Shown here in pieces: positions 15,802-27,600 of a stretch of 34,252 bases of DNA. The stretch lies in NCBI GenBank assembly GCA_938010785.1, contig CALLVC010000196.1, positions 1 to 34,252 on the forward strand, read 5' to 3'. A model generated the notes under the pieces. It saw only the letters and a list, made by a program, of their open reading frames with translations. It ran no database searches and had not been told where the DNA came from. The position numbers and the translations under genes are program-made. Positions within the stretch are counted from its first letter, which is position 1. Each line of letters starts with the position of its first letter. The DNA is from an uncultured Saprospiraceae bacterium (GTDB lineage: Bacteria > Bacteroidota > Bacteroidia > Chitinophagales > Saprospiraceae).

Positions 15802-18800
15802 ATGACAAACAACTTTCCCAAGTACTGGAAAATCCCTCTTGCTATTCTGTTCGCTTTTACTATAAAGGCTACACCCCTCTATGCCCAAATAGAAATAGAA
15901 CCTGCCGTAACCTATCCTTTTACCCCGAAAAATTTGATAGAGAATGTCTTTTTAGGCGATGGTGTCAAAATTACAAACATTCAATTTAATGGAGAACCAA
16001 GAGCTTTAGGGTATTTCTCACATGGTATGAACGAGATTGGTTTTGAAGAAGGGCTTTTGTTAACGACAGGCGAAGCTTTTCAAGCAGATAGACCAAACGT
16101 TAATGAAGGATTGGGAGCAGAAAATCAAAGTACCGCTGTAAGTCCAGAATTAGAAGCTTTATCATCTTTTGAAGTAAAAGATGTCTTAGAATATGTGATA
16201 ACTTTTATACCAACCACAGATTCAGTAGAATTTAAATATAGATTTGCCTCAGAAGAATATCCCGAATTTAGTATTGACTGCTTCCATGATGTGTTCGGAT
16301 TCTTTATTTATGGTCCCGGCATTGCTCCAGAAGGTCAAAATATGGCAATTGTGCCAGGCACAAATTTACCTGTTTCTGTAAATACTATCCATCCTATGGA
16401 TACGGACTTAACAAATGGAGCAAACTGTCCAACACTTCCACCAAATGAAGCTAAAAATGAACATTTGTATAATGACAATGCTGGTAGTCAGTTTTTAGAA
16501 TATGATGGATTTACAAACACCCTATATGCCAAATCAAAAGTAACCCCTTGTCAAGAATATACCTTAAAGTTAGTTATAGCAGATGTACGAGATGGGTTAT
16601 ATGATTCCGCCGTGTTTTTAGAATCAAGAAGTTTTAGTTCGAGTAATTTTGAAACCAATTTAGCTGGAATCGGATTAGATGGAAGTATTGTAGAAGGCTG
16701 TTCTGGTGCAGATTTAGTATTTAGTATTCCTGCTCCAAGAACGGAAGATTATGAAATAAATTTTGTTAAAATTGGAACTGCAACAGTTGACGAAGATTTT
16801 AACGATTTTCCCAATTCAGTAGTCATACCCGCAGGAGAACTTAGCGCATCATTTTCCATAGAAGCCTTAAAAGATGACGAAGTAGAAGCCAATGATTCAA
16901 TTGGTATCGAAATTCAAATTGCCCAGTGTTTATCTGATACTATTTGGATTCCTATAAAAGATGCTCAACTAGAACTTCCTGATTTAGGAGATGATTTACA
17001 AATTTGCGCAGGCGATAGTGTTCAATTATTAGGCATCTCAACAAATGGTGCCATAGACAGTATTATCCCTTTTAATATACAACCAACTGATATCGGAACA
17101 CAAATTAAAGAAGTCCAAGAAGACCGAACGGAACTAGCCAATGATGAACCCTCTCTTTTTACGATAGAAGTCAAAGATATAAAACCAGCAGAAGTGGTCC
17201 CTGGACTCATTCATTCCGTATGCATTAACATCAACCACGCACGGGTTAATCAATTGGATGTCTTCTTACAATCACCAAGTGGTCGTTTTATCGAATTAAC
17301 TACAGATAATGGAACATTAGGGAATAACCACTACGAAGAAACCTGCTTCAAACCTGTTGCATCTACTAAGATTACAGATGGAGAAGCTCCTTTTACGGGA
17401 GACTTTTTACCAGAAGGAAACTTTGCAGATTTTTATGGAAATAAAGTAAATGGCACATGGACACTTATCGTGCGAGATGACACGGGTATTGGTGGCTCTG
17501 ACCCCAAAGGAACTATGCTACACTGGTCCATTAATTTCAACAACGATTATAGAGTAAATTATGAGTGGGAACAAGCTGACAGTATGTCTTGTATAGATTG
17601 TCCAAACCCAAGTGTTTTTCCAGCTGAAACGACAAAATACGTCATAAAAGCTACAGATAGCTACGGCTGTTCTGCCAGTAATGACATTACCGTAAATGTC
17701 CAGCAACCTTTAGGTAAGCCTGAGCCTACCTGTGGTAATGTATCTAAAAATGCCATAACAGTTGAATGGAGACCAGTAGTCGGCGCACTTAGTTATGACG
17801 TAAATGTCGATAAAAAAGGCTGGGAACCTGCCAATTCAGGAAATCTTCAACATAAAATTACAGGGCTAGATGAAGGCCAAGAAGTATCCGTAGATGTACG
17901 TGCTAATTCAAGTGGAACTTGTTCTGAATCTGCCAATTTTGTAAGTTGTAGAACCGCGGCTTGCGTTGTTCCTTCACCAGAAGAAGATAGCCTCACCAAC
18001 GTTAGTTGCAATGGCGGGTCTGATGGTCAAATTACGATTTCTACACCTATCGATGCCTATTTTATTTTAGGAAATGACACCAGTCAATTAGGACAAACCG
18101 CTACTTTTGACGCCTTACCTCAAGGCACTTATAAAATTCACGTTTTTGAGTCTACTATGACCTGTAGCGATTCTTTAAAATTTACCATAAACGAACCAAC
18201 TAAAGTTAATTTACAAATATTAGATAGCCAACCGCTTACTTGTTTTGGTGTAAATGATGGATTGATTTCCGTGGAAGGAAGTGGTGGTGAAGGTGCTTAT
18301 ACATACAGTTGGACTAACTTAGCGGACTCAACCTTCACCGCAACTGATTTAACTAGTATAAACACCTTAACCAAAGGAGAATATGATATAATTGTAAGAG
18401 ATACCAATGATTGTACCGACCAAAAATTTGTTACGATTTCGGAACCACCAGCTATGATTCTTGATTCTATCAGTAATGATGAATCTTGTTTTAATAATCA
18501 AGATGGCAGTATATCTGTTAATGCAAATCCAATCTATAATAATCTTACGTTCAATTGGGATAATGGAGAAAAAACAGCGGCTATAAATAATTTATCTAGT
18601 GGAAATTATACGGTCACGGTTAGAAACGATGCAGCAGGATGTGAAGAAAAAAGAAGTTTTACCATCAATACCCCACCAGCAATTAATCTGACTGAAGTAA
18701 GCACAAAACCAGAAAGCTGTACAAACAAAGGTGACGGTTCCATCACCGTATTAGCAGAGGGTGGCATGGGTGGTTTCAACTATGCATGGAATGATGACCA

Positions 18801-20604
18801 AAATCAAACCGCCGCCACAGCAACCAATCTCCACGCAGAAAACTATGTCGTGATTGCCATGGACGAAACAGGATGCACTAAAAATTTGGTAGTGATGTTA
18901 GACGCCTTAACCGATATTTCAATAGATACGGCGTTACAAGGGGTGAGTTGTTTTGGGCGAACAGACGGTCAAGTAGCATTAAGGATTGCAGGAGGAACGC
19001 CAAACTACGCTATAGAATGGAGTGATAATGAGGGGCAAGATGCAGAGGAGCGTACCAATTTAGCAGCAGGAGATTATCAAGTAATCGTCTCAGACCTAAA
19101 TAATTGTTCTACCACTTTAGATTTTACAATTACTGATAAAGCAGAAATAAATTTAAGGACTACACCAACTTTAGCTAGTTGTAATGGCTCAGATGGAAGC
19201 ATTACTGTAGCTGTCGTTGATGGCATTGGAAATTACAGCTACCAATGGGTAGATGATGCAACTAGAACAAGCTCCACAGCAGAAAATTTACCTAAAGGAG
19301 ACTACACTATAACCGTGCTTGATGAAGCGGGATGTTCCTCTACCGCAACCATTACATTAGAAGAAAAAGAAGGCGTTCAATTAGTCACATCTGCAACGCC
19401 AATTCTTTGTGCAGGGGAAACGAATGGAACAGCACGTGTTGAAGCAAGGGGGGGAATTGGCGCTTATCAATATCAATGGAATGACTTGGCCAAAACAAAT
19501 CAATCAACCGCTCAAAATTTAGCGGCAGGAGATTATACAGTTGTAGTAATAGACGACTTAGGATGTGAAGCATCAGAGACTGTGACTATTGTGGATAACT
19601 CTATTGCAGTAAATCTAAGATTAGAAAAAAGCGATATTAGCTGTTTTGGTATGGTAGATGGTCAAATCACCAGTAAAATTGCGGATGGCATTTCAAATTT
19701 AAATTATCAATGGTCTAATGGTCAAACCAGCCCTAACCTTAGTAATCTTCCAGCAGCCGACTATGAATTAGTGCTTACAGATGCTAATAATTGTGAACAT
19801 ACCGAAAGCATTAGTATTTCAGAACCTGAGGAATTATTTGTTGAAACCATGTTGGACTCGATAAGTTGTCCGGGTGATAGAGATGGTGTCTTTAGAATGC
19901 TCCCTACAGGTGGAACAGCTCCATATTCCTATAGTGTAGATGGCAATCGCTATTCTCCTTCGAGTGAATTCAGTAATCTACGACCAGGCAAATATGAACC
20001 CGCTTTTAGAGACGCCAATAACTGTGTAGTTCCTATTGAACCTTTTGAATTAGCAGAAGCACTGCCATTAAGTATTACTTTAGATAATTTGAAATTGGAA
20101 GAAAATGAGCCTACAGAAATTAATCCAATCATAAATAATGGTAAAGGAGAAATTACTTACATTTGGTCAGGACATAATCTAACAGATTTAAGTTGTACCG
20201 ATTGTCCCAATCCATTAATCACTCCTACCAATGCACAATTATATACCCTACAAGTCATTGATGAGGTAGGATGTGAAGCGGATGCTCGCTTCAGAGTATT
20301 GGTAGAAAAAAACAGAAAAATATACGTCCCCACAGGTTTTTCACCTAATCTAGATGGAATAAATGACAAATTAACTGTTCATGGAGTAGAAGGTACGGAA
20401 ATCTTATCTTTTAAAATTTTTGACCGTTGGGGAGAACTAGTTTTCAGCGGGCAACCTTTTATGGCCAATGATGAATCAGCAGGATGGGATGGCAATTTCA
20501 GAGGAAAACCGATGACGACCAATGTTTTTGCATGGATTGTAGAAGCTCGTTTTACAGATGGAACCGTTAAGATGGTTAAGGGGAATTCGACCTTAATACG
20601 GTGA
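15802..20604 (+). CDS. Giant T9SS-secreted adhesin-like protein: signal peptide, choice-of-anchor L, Calx-beta-like, P/proprotein convertase domain, FN3-like, ~9 SprB-type repeats, gliding-motility-associated C-terminal (type B) domain
   Basis: FRFASEEYPEF...DVFGFFIYGPG (choice-of-anchor L); LDVFLQSPSGRFIELTTDNG...GTWTLIVRDDTG (P domain); repeats of xSCxGxxDGxIxVxxxGGxxxYxYxW...DYxVxVxDxxGC; C-terminus YVPTGFSPNLDGINDKL...FKIFDRWGELVFSG...GWDGNFRGKPM. Track start is TTG 15787; ATG 15802 precedes the signal peptide. Confidence 0.9.
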   Translation: MTNNFPKYWKIPLAILFAFTIKATPLYAQIEIEPAVTYPFTPKNLIENVFLGDGVKITNIQFNGEPRALGYFSHGMNEIGFEEGLLLTTGEAFQADRPNVNEGLGAENQSTAVSPELEALSSFEVKDVLEYVITFIPTTDSVEFKYRFASEEYPEFSIDCFHDVFGFFIYGPGIAPEGQNMAIVPGTNLPVSVNTIHPMDTDLTNGANCPTLPPNEAKNEHLYNDNAGSQFLEYDGFTNTLYAKSKVTPCQEYTLKLVIADVRDGLYDSAVFLESRSFSSSNFETNLAGIGLDGSIVEGCSGADLVFSIPAPRTEDYEINFVKIGTATVDEDFNDFPNSVVIPAGELSASFSIEALKDDEVEANDSIGIEIQIAQCLSDTIWIPIKDAQLELPDLGDDLQICAGDSVQLLGISTNGAIDSIIPFNIQPTDIGTQIKEVQEDRTELANDEPSLFTIEVKDIKPAEVVPGLIHSVCININHARVNQLDVFLQSPSGRFIELTTDNGTLGNNHYEETCFKPVASTKITDGEAPFTGDFLPEGNFADFYGNKVNGTWTLIVRDDTGIGGSDPKGTMLHWSINFNNDYRVNYEWEQADSMSCIDCPNPSVFPAETTKYVIKATDSYGCSASNDITVNVQQPLGKPEPTCGNVSKNAITVEWRPVVGALSYDVNVDKKGWEPANSGNLQHKITGLDEGQEVSVDVRANSSGTCSESANFVSCRTAACVVPSPEEDSLTNVSCNGGSDGQITISTPIDAYFILGNDTSQLGQTATFDALPQGTYKIHVFESTMTCSDSLKFTINEPTKVNLQILDSQPLTCFGVNDGLISVEGSGGEGAYTYSWTNLADSTFTATDLTSINTLTKGEYDIIVRDTNDCTDQKFVTISEPPAMILDSISNDESCFNNQDGSISVNANPIYNNLTFNWDNGEKTAAINNLSSGNYTVTVRNDAAGCEEKRSFTINTPPAINLTEVSTKPESCTNKGDGSITVLAEGGMGGFNYAWNDDQNQTAATATNLHAENYVVIAMDETGCTKNLVVMLDALTDISIDTALQGVSCFGRTDGQVALRIAGGTPNYAIEWSDNEGQDAEERTNLAAGDYQVIVSDLNNCSTTLDFTITDKAEINLRTTPTLASCNGSDGSITVAVVDGIGNYSYQWVDDATRTSSTAENLPKGDYTITVLDEAGCSSTATITLEEKEGVQLVTSATPILCAGETNGTARVEARGGIGAYQYQWNDLAKTNQSTAQNLAAGDYTVVVIDDLGCEASETVTIVDNSIAVNLRLEKSDISCFGMVDGQITSKIADGISNLNYQWSNGQTSPNLSNLPAADYELVLTDANNCEHTESISISEPEELFVETMLDSISCPGDRDGVFRMLPTGGTAPYSYSVDGNRYSPSSEFSNLRPGKYEPAFRDANNCVVPIEPFELAEALPLSITLDNLKLEENEPTEINPIINNGKGEITYIWSGHNLTDLSCTDCPNPLITPTNAQLYTLQVIDEVGCEADARFRVLVEKNRKIYVPTGFSPNLDGINDKLTVHGVEGTEILSFKIFDRWGELVFSGQPFMANDESAGWDGNFRGKPMTTNVFAWIVEARFTDGTVKMVKGNSTLIR

Positions 20605-20606
20605 AA

Positions 20607-20662
20607 TAGTGGTTAGTGGTTAGTGGTCAGTAATTAACAACTCACAACTAACCACTAAACAT
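20607..20662. repeat. 7-nt-period inverted repeat between convergent genes (terminator-like)
   Basis: TAGTGGT x3 CAGTAAT TAACAAC TCACAAC TAACCAC TAAACAT; ttagtgg pairs with ccactaa. Confidence 0.75.
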
Positions 20663-23600
20663 TAGCCTCCAAATGGTCGGACATTTCCTTTTTTGACGAT
20701 TCCTTTATCTAATAAATATTTTCGCCATGCGGTTACCCGTTTGTAGCTATTGAAAGTATAAAAGGTCTGATTTTCATTCAATTTTGGATGAAAATCTAAG
20801 GTGGTTTTAAAATGTAATTCTAGTAACTTGACCAAACCGTAGGTATAATAATCTCGATATTTCCCACCTTCTCCAAGAAAAGGAACAACTAAATCATAAC
20901 TTAAAAGTTGATAAACTTTTTCAAAGTCCAATTTACCAGATTCCTTGACAATCGGTAGACCAAATTCCAATAATGTTTGCTCATAAAATTCGTATTCGTT
21001 ATTATTCTTGAGTCGATTCATAATTCTGAGAGCATCTTTTTCTGAGGGAACCTCAAAAATTGGTAAGCCAAAATCTCTATTCAAAAACAGAAATAGGTTT
21101 TTATCAGCAATCTGTAAATCCTTTAAAACAGAAAAAGCCACTAAAATTTCAGGAAATTCTATTTTGGATAAAGTAGCATTCAAGTATTCGTACCGAATGG
21201 CTTCATTCAAAGAATCCTTAGAAATACGAATCAATTTTTCTTTAAAACTCAAAAAAGCGTTTTCTAGATGCACAATATTCAACTGAGTCGTTTGTTCTTC
21301 ATATTCCGTTAAAAAAGTGCTTTGAGAAAGATATTGGTAAAAGGTAAGTTTAATAGCATTACATATATCAGGAGGAATTTCTCCCTTCGTAACATTATCA
21401 AGAAACCAAGCTTGTCGAAAAAGAGAGTTGTATAAAGCACTCTTAGCCGCAATGTCTGATTTTCCCGCTTTTTTGTAAATAAAAACTAGTAAATCACTTG
21501 GATTATTTTTCGAAAACATTTTCGGTATATTAGCCAATTCCTTCGAAGAGAAATCAATATTTTGAAGGTACTTCAACTCTGTTTCTGCTGACAATAAAGG
21601 TTTGATTTCTAATCGATAAATCGTTCTACTTTTCTTTATTTTATGAAGGTTTTCTAAACACAATTTACGATGACTCTCCTTGTAATAGGAAGATTTTGTT
21701 ATTCTATTAATGTCATTAATAGTCACTTCTTCCGCAGTTCTCAATTGAGCAAGTTGCTGTTGAAATAGAAATTCACTCCATTCAATATAATTTTCTGGCA
21801 TGGTGTTCCACAATTTCCACCATCTATTGATAGCTTCATTCTGCTTAGTATCAAAAGAAAATTGATAAACTTTTTCTAAGATTTTTACCAATGCTTTCCC
21901 CGCATATTTATTAGCACTCCATTGTTTTTGAGGAATAGTAAATAATTGAGGAACCATATCAATAGAAGCGTACAATTCCAAGTAAGTACCGATATTTCGA
22001 GTAGCTTTTTTATCTTCTTGTAAAAATAAGCCTTGTACAATTTCAGGTAATTCTTTTTCCGAATAGGGCGGCAATTTTTCTAATTCCAATCGGTCGATTT
22101 CTTTTGGAGCGGACAAAAAATTGGCAATTTTAGTAGCAGAAGAAGGTTCAATCTCTCTATCCAAAAAGTACAAAACACTTTTTCTAATATAAGGGTTTGT
22201 TTCTAAATCTCTCAGGCTGTGCAGCAAATCCAGCGTTTTAGCATCTTCAATATCTAATTTGTTAGCATATTTCTTACTATTCCCAAAGCCGCCAAAATTT
22301 CGAAATAATTCTACCTTCAACAAGAATAAACGAAACTGCCGTTCATCCGCTAGAATTTCCTTCCAATGTTCAGAGTATAAATAATCTAAAATACGTCCAA
22401 AGGAATAATTAGCCCGTAAGTTTTGAGCATACAAGGCGGCAAAATATTCTAAACCTGTTAAATCTTCTATGCCCAAGCTATTAATCAAATTTTGTTCTAT
22501 CCCTACTCTTTCATAAGCGGCTAAATTTTCAAGCAATTTGATTAAGTTCCTTTGCAAATCAAGGCTAGGTCTATAATTAATATCATTTTGATGGCAAAAA
22601 TGCCCAAGAATTGAAATTTGCTCTAAAATTTTATATTTAAATGGAGGTAGAGAAGCATTATAATTACGAAGTAGGGGTTTAAATTTTTTGATTAATTGTT
22701 GAATTTCATTGGGTTTACCCATACTCAAAGCCACAAAAGACCTAAAAGCCACTGTATCATTTGTAGAATTTAACCGACGAAAATATCGGTCATAATCAGC
22801 CAATTCATTAGAAAATAATTGTTGGTTAACAAATCGTTTTTCAAATGCATCCCACTCATAATCCTGGTAATGTACGGACCAATAATGAATCAATGCTTCC
22901 TGCCCGATGGTATTTAAAGGTTCATTCGTCCAAGCTTCGCCAGTGGGAACTTTAACCGTTACATCAATATTTTGAAAGATATTTGCCAATAGGCTTGGGT
23001 TATTCTGACCAGTAGATTTCCAATAGCTAAAATTTAATCCAGCTATATAAAAAAGTGCTTTAGGCTGTTCAGTTTTCAATAGGTCAGAAATAGCCGTCCG
23101 CTTAATCCAAAATAAAGAATCTGGAGTAGTAGCAGCAAGCCATCCAAAATAATCTACCTTTTCTTCAAAAAATAAAGCATCAGTCAAGTTGACCTTTTGA
23201 TAACCATAAGTTTTGATGAGGTCCAAATCATTATCAAATTGCTGTTTAAGTTTTTTATATTCATTAACCAATTCCTTAGTGGAAGAAACAGCAAAAAAAT
23301 TATTGGTAACTAAGGCCAATTGCTTTTGACTATAAGCAAGGGGTAATTCCCCTTTTTCCGTTAGCCATAATAATTTTTCAAAAACAATAGAATCAGGTAA
23401 ATAAGGGATGATTCTAGAAATAATGACCTCTCTGTCCTTTTTTTTCAATGACAACAGGCGTTTATGCGCTAATAACGATTCTAAAATCAAATAAACCGTA
23501 GGATTTTTAAAAATACCAATACGGTCAATCTCTTTTAATAAGGGGATATAATCTTTTTGTTTGATAGAAGTCTCAATTTTTTGTACCGACTTCCGAATCA

Positions 23601-24051
23601 AAAAAGGGTCAATTTGGGGATTCTTTTTCGAAGTTATTTCAACCTTTCCTGCCCTATCCTCAATAGGCGTCAAATAAAAAACTTTTAGCAATTCAGAAAA
23701 ATGAAAGGCAGTCGATTTTTCATAAAATATAGTGGTCAAGTCCTTATTGACAGGGTCTTTTTCCCAATTCCATTCGTCTGCTGTAAACAAGGTATAACTT
23801 TTCAACAAGTCACTAACTACTTGATTTTCAGGATATTTATCATATAATTTTATTAAATCTCTCAAAGCAATCAAATCGCCTTGGGCTAAGTTATCGGCTA
23901 AAATTATCAGTAATTTTTCGCTAGGTTGGGAAGGAGATTGTGCCACTAAAAGCATAGGAAAGCAGAGTCCTACTAGGACAACAACCCATCTTAGAAGATA
24001 AGTAGTTTTAGAAAAAAATAATTTAAGTACTATGTTAAGTAGTTGCTTCAA
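20662..24051 (-). CDS. Large exported protein of unknown family, 1129 aa
   Basis: Single long ORF; N-terminal hydrophobic signal/anchor (WVVVLVGLCFPMLLVAQS); rest reads as Leu/Lys/Glu-rich alpha-helical protein with no motif I recognise. Confidence 0.8.
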   Translation of the reverse strand: MKQLLNIVLKLFFSKTTYLLRWVVVLVGLCFPMLLVAQSPSQPSEKLLIILADNLAQGDLIALRDLIKLYDKYPENQVVSDLLKSYTLFTADEWNWEKDPVNKDLTTIFYEKSTAFHFSELLKVFYLTPIEDRAGKVEITSKKNPQIDPFLIRKSVQKIETSIKQKDYIPLLKEIDRIGIFKNPTVYLILESLLAHKRLLSLKKKDREVIISRIIPYLPDSIVFEKLLWLTEKGELPLAYSQKQLALVTNNFFAVSSTKELVNEYKKLKQQFDNDLDLIKTYGYQKVNLTDALFFEEKVDYFGWLAATTPDSLFWIKRTAISDLLKTEQPKALFYIAGLNFSYWKSTGQNNPSLLANIFQNIDVTVKVPTGEAWTNEPLNTIGQEALIHYWSVHYQDYEWDAFEKRFVNQQLFSNELADYDRYFRRLNSTNDTVAFRSFVALSMGKPNEIQQLIKKFKPLLRNYNASLPPFKYKILEQISILGHFCHQNDINYRPSLDLQRNLIKLLENLAAYERVGIEQNLINSLGIEDLTGLEYFAALYAQNLRANYSFGRILDYLYSEHWKEILADERQFRLFLLKVELFRNFGGFGNSKKYANKLDIEDAKTLDLLHSLRDLETNPYIRKSVLYFLDREIEPSSATKIANFLSAPKEIDRLELEKLPPYSEKELPEIVQGLFLQEDKKATRNIGTYLELYASIDMVPQLFTIPQKQWSANKYAGKALVKILEKVYQFSFDTKQNEAINRWWKLWNTMPENYIEWSEFLFQQQLAQLRTAEEVTINDINRITKSSYYKESHRKLCLENLHKIKKSRTIYRLEIKPLLSAETELKYLQNIDFSSKELANIPKMFSKNNPSDLLVFIYKKAGKSDIAAKSALYNSLFRQAWFLDNVTKGEIPPDICNAIKLTFYQYLSQSTFLTEYEEQTTQLNIVHLENAFLSFKEKLIRISKDSLNEAIRYEYLNATLSKIEFPEILVAFSVLKDLQIADKNLFLFLNRDFGLPIFEVPSEKDALRIMNRLKNNNEYEFYEQTLLEFGLPIVKESGKLDFEKVYQLLSYDLVVPFLGEGGKYRDYYTYGLVKLLELHFKTTLDFHPKLNENQTFYTFNSYKRVTAWRKYLLDKGIVKKGNVRPFGG

Positions 24052-24107
24052 TAGTGTAACGCTAGACCATGTAGAATTGAAAAAATAGCTAGAAAGGAAA
24101 TAGGATG

Positions 24108-24124
24108 TAGCGTTTTGAACGCTA
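24108..24124. other. Small hairpin upstream of the 1129-aa gene
   Basis: tagcgtt-ttg-aacgcta. Confidence 0.5.
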
Positions 24125-24605
24125 TAAAAATCAGCCTTGTTTCTCTCTACAAACTATTAATTCAATAATCGGGCTAAAGAGTTTGAAAAAACTGTTAAAA
24201 ATTAATAATATTTATAATCTTTATATTATTTTTGTCAAAATGAGAATTTTACCTTCAATAAGACCTCCTTTTTTGAAACCACCACCTATCGATTAAAGTA
24301 TTTAAATAAAGAAGTAGAAAAAACTACTCCAAAAAATCCTTCGTATTACTATCTAAATTGGCAAATAGTTGACTTAAAGCTATTTATTGCCCGATACACA
24401 AAAAACAAATAGCAAACTTTTTTATTTTTAACCTTTTAATATAAGACCTGCAAATTAATCGAGCAGTTTAATCGTTTAATCGACATGTCTTATCTTGTGA
24501 ACAATTTTGTTAGTCAAAAAAAAATGCTTAATAATTGAATAAAATTCTTTTATCTGCGTTCTCTCTGACACACGGAATTTTTATCAACAAATTATAATCC
24601 TTCGA

Positions 24606-27600
24606 ATGCGACATTTAGCATGCCTACTTTTGTTATTCTTTTGCTTGCTTTCAACTACTTTTTCTCAAAATAGTGAGGATTGCGTGGATGCTCGTCCGCT
24701 TGCTCCGACTACACCAATATTACTTTCTGATTTACCTGATATTACCATTGATTCCGTAATTGGAGCGGGAACAGAACCCGCTGAGTGGTTTATGGATACT
24801 GAAATGAACTGTGGTACAGATAGAGCTTTTTTTGCTACTCCAAATGATAAATCTTTTTGGTTTGTTTTTTCAGCAGAAACGAGTGGAAGCTTAGAGTTAC
24901 TAATCACACCCGAAAATCGTGGAACATCGTATGATTTTGCAATATGGAGAGGCGGTTGTCCCAATGATAACTTTTGTGGAGAACTATTCTACTGTAATTT
25001 TACAGGTATTGAGGTATGTGATGGTAATTTTGCACCTGTAGGAGCAAGTACAGACCCTGTAAATAAATTTGGTTATGACCCAATAGCGGACCTTAATCTT
25101 TTTGTATATCCAGAATCAATTTCTTTAGAAGCTGGAGAAAATTATTACCTTTTAGTACAAAATACCGACAAAGCAGGTAACTCAATTTGTTCTCCCCCTT
25201 TAGAAAACGATAGTTTAGGTTTCACCATTCAATTTGACGGGACAGCGACCATCGGTCCAGAAATATTGCATCAAGACCCTTTACCAATATTACCAACCCC
25301 AGTAACGGATACGCTTTTTAATTGTGAAGGAGATGTTCAAACTTTTGCTGTTTCACAAGTACAGTTTGCCACTACTTACGATTGGATTTCTAAATCAACA
25401 ATGCCAGGGTCAACTATTATACCAAATGCATTAGGAGATAGTGTTACCGTTCAATTCGGAGCAACTTCAGGGCAAATTTGTATGGAAATGATTTGTCCCA
25501 TACAAAGTTTGATTTGTTGGAATATCGATATAGAAATAAAACCAAGTTTATCGGCAATACCTAATCCAATTCCATCCTGCGACCCTGTAGATTTGAATAC
25601 CCGATTTCAAGATATAAATAACGTTTCTGACGCAAGGGTCGATTTTTTTACTACACAACAAGACGCAGTAAATGACATCAATTCGATGGCTTCAAGTATA
25701 GTTTCGGTATCGGACAGGTATTGGGTAAGAAAGACCACACCAAATGGTTGTTGGCACCTTGCGGAAATGAATGTTTTAGTAGATCTAATTGATTTTTCAA
25801 CAGCAGACACTTTAAGATACTGTACCCAAACTCAAAATTTTGCTAATCTGCAAGACGAATTACTTTTTATCAATCTAAATCAAGACGGTGGTGACCTTAT
25901 TTATTCATATTACGAAGACAGCTTAGAGGCAGTCAATAGAACCAATCCGTTTTGGCCTCCAATAGCTGATGCAAATGCTACTTATTGGGTAAGAGCTGAA
26001 AAACAAGCAGGAGGTCCATGTTTTCAAGTTGAGAAAGTAGTTTTTGTAATTGAAGATTCTCCAGAAATTGCCCCTATCCCTGACCAAGATATTTGTGGAG
26101 GAACTTGTTTTGAATTATCAGATTTAAATTTAGAAAATACGGATGGTCAACCATTAACAGGATTTGATTTATCCTTTTATTTATCAGAAGCAGAGGCAGA
26201 AGCAGGAAATGTTGCCGATGCGCTTGGTAATGAGGTGTGTCTTAGTGATACCTATTGGATAAGAGCCGCAAGTTCACAATCTTGTTTTGCGGTTGCTCCT
26301 TTTACCATTAATTTATTTACTGCTCCTGATATTGACGATTTAACTATAGATTTAGATTGTGCAGTTGGAGCTATCGACCTTGCAGCCCAACAATTCGTAG
26401 AGAAAAATGGAATAGCTGCAAGCAGTTTATCCTTCGATTATTTTGCAACTTTAGCTGAGGCCGAAGATTTAACAGCTACGCCCCTGACAGATTTAAATAT
26501 TTCTACCCCAACGGATGTTTGGGTAAGAGTGACCAACACAGATAACAATTGTACCGATGTAGCCCAAGTGTCTATTCAAGGCATGTCTTTGGGAACAGCG
26601 ACCATCTCTGGCGACGCCCTTATTTGTGCAGGAGACCCAACTAATCTACAAATTGATTTAACCGGAGCTGCTCCTTTTAATATAAGCTATACGGATGGGG
26701 TCAATGTTTATGACACCATCTCTCCAACTACTAATTTACTTATTCCAATAACAGCTGATACTACTATCACATACACCTTGGTTTCCGTTCAAGATGGCAA
26801 TGGTTGTGCAAATATGGTAGATGGTGCAGCGGTAATTACAGTGAATGGCAGGCCAGTGATTACTACTCCTTCTCAGGACTGTAATACAACCGCAACAGAA
26901 TATACCTTAACTTTTGATATTATAGGAACAGACAATTATCAGGTGTTAAGCCTAGATGGAACCCGAACTGGAAATACGTTTGTCAGTGAAGAGATTGCCA
27001 GTGGAGCTGTCTTTGATTTTCAAGTAATTGGAGACAACAGTTGTGCCCCGCTCGTCGTATCGGTTAACTTCAGCTGTGAATGTAATTCCGTAGTTGGTGG
27101 TATGGATTTTCTGCCCATCAATGTTTGTGATACAGAACTTGCTACTGGTAATTACCTTGGAGAAAATGGACAAAATTTAGACAAAGAAGATATTCTGTAC
27201 TATGTATTGCATGATAGTCCAACGGATGAATTAGGCAATGTAGTAGATTTCAAAGAAGACGCCAATTTCACCTTTGACCCAAACACCATGACACATGGTA
27301 CCACCTACTATATATCCGCTGTAATCACCAAAGCAGATATGCTAGGAAATCCAATTTTAAGTGCCGCAAACAATCCTTGTATGGCAGTTTCGGTAGGACA
27401 ACCCGTCACTTTCTACTCTATCCCCGAAGTTTCCCTAAGCCTCTCTAATTCAACTGTTTGCAAAGGAGATATGAGCTTTTTAACCTTTAATATCACAGGA
27501 GTTGGTCCAACCTACGACATTACCTTTTTCAATGGAGAATCTTCTCAAACATTAATGGGAATAAGCGATGGAGAAACTGTTCCAATTGCCACCGATGCAA

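Noticed and set aside
18000-20040. Periodic repeat pattern that could be mistaken for a repeat array or CRISPR
   Set aside because: It is coding: diverged SprB-type protein repeats in one uninterrupted frame, not identical DNA repeats with spacers.
24181-24600. Bacteroidota-type promoter (TTTG / TAnnTTTG), e.g. near 24225-24236 tattttTG
   Set aside because: The region is very AT-rich and chance matches are expected; no TSS data.
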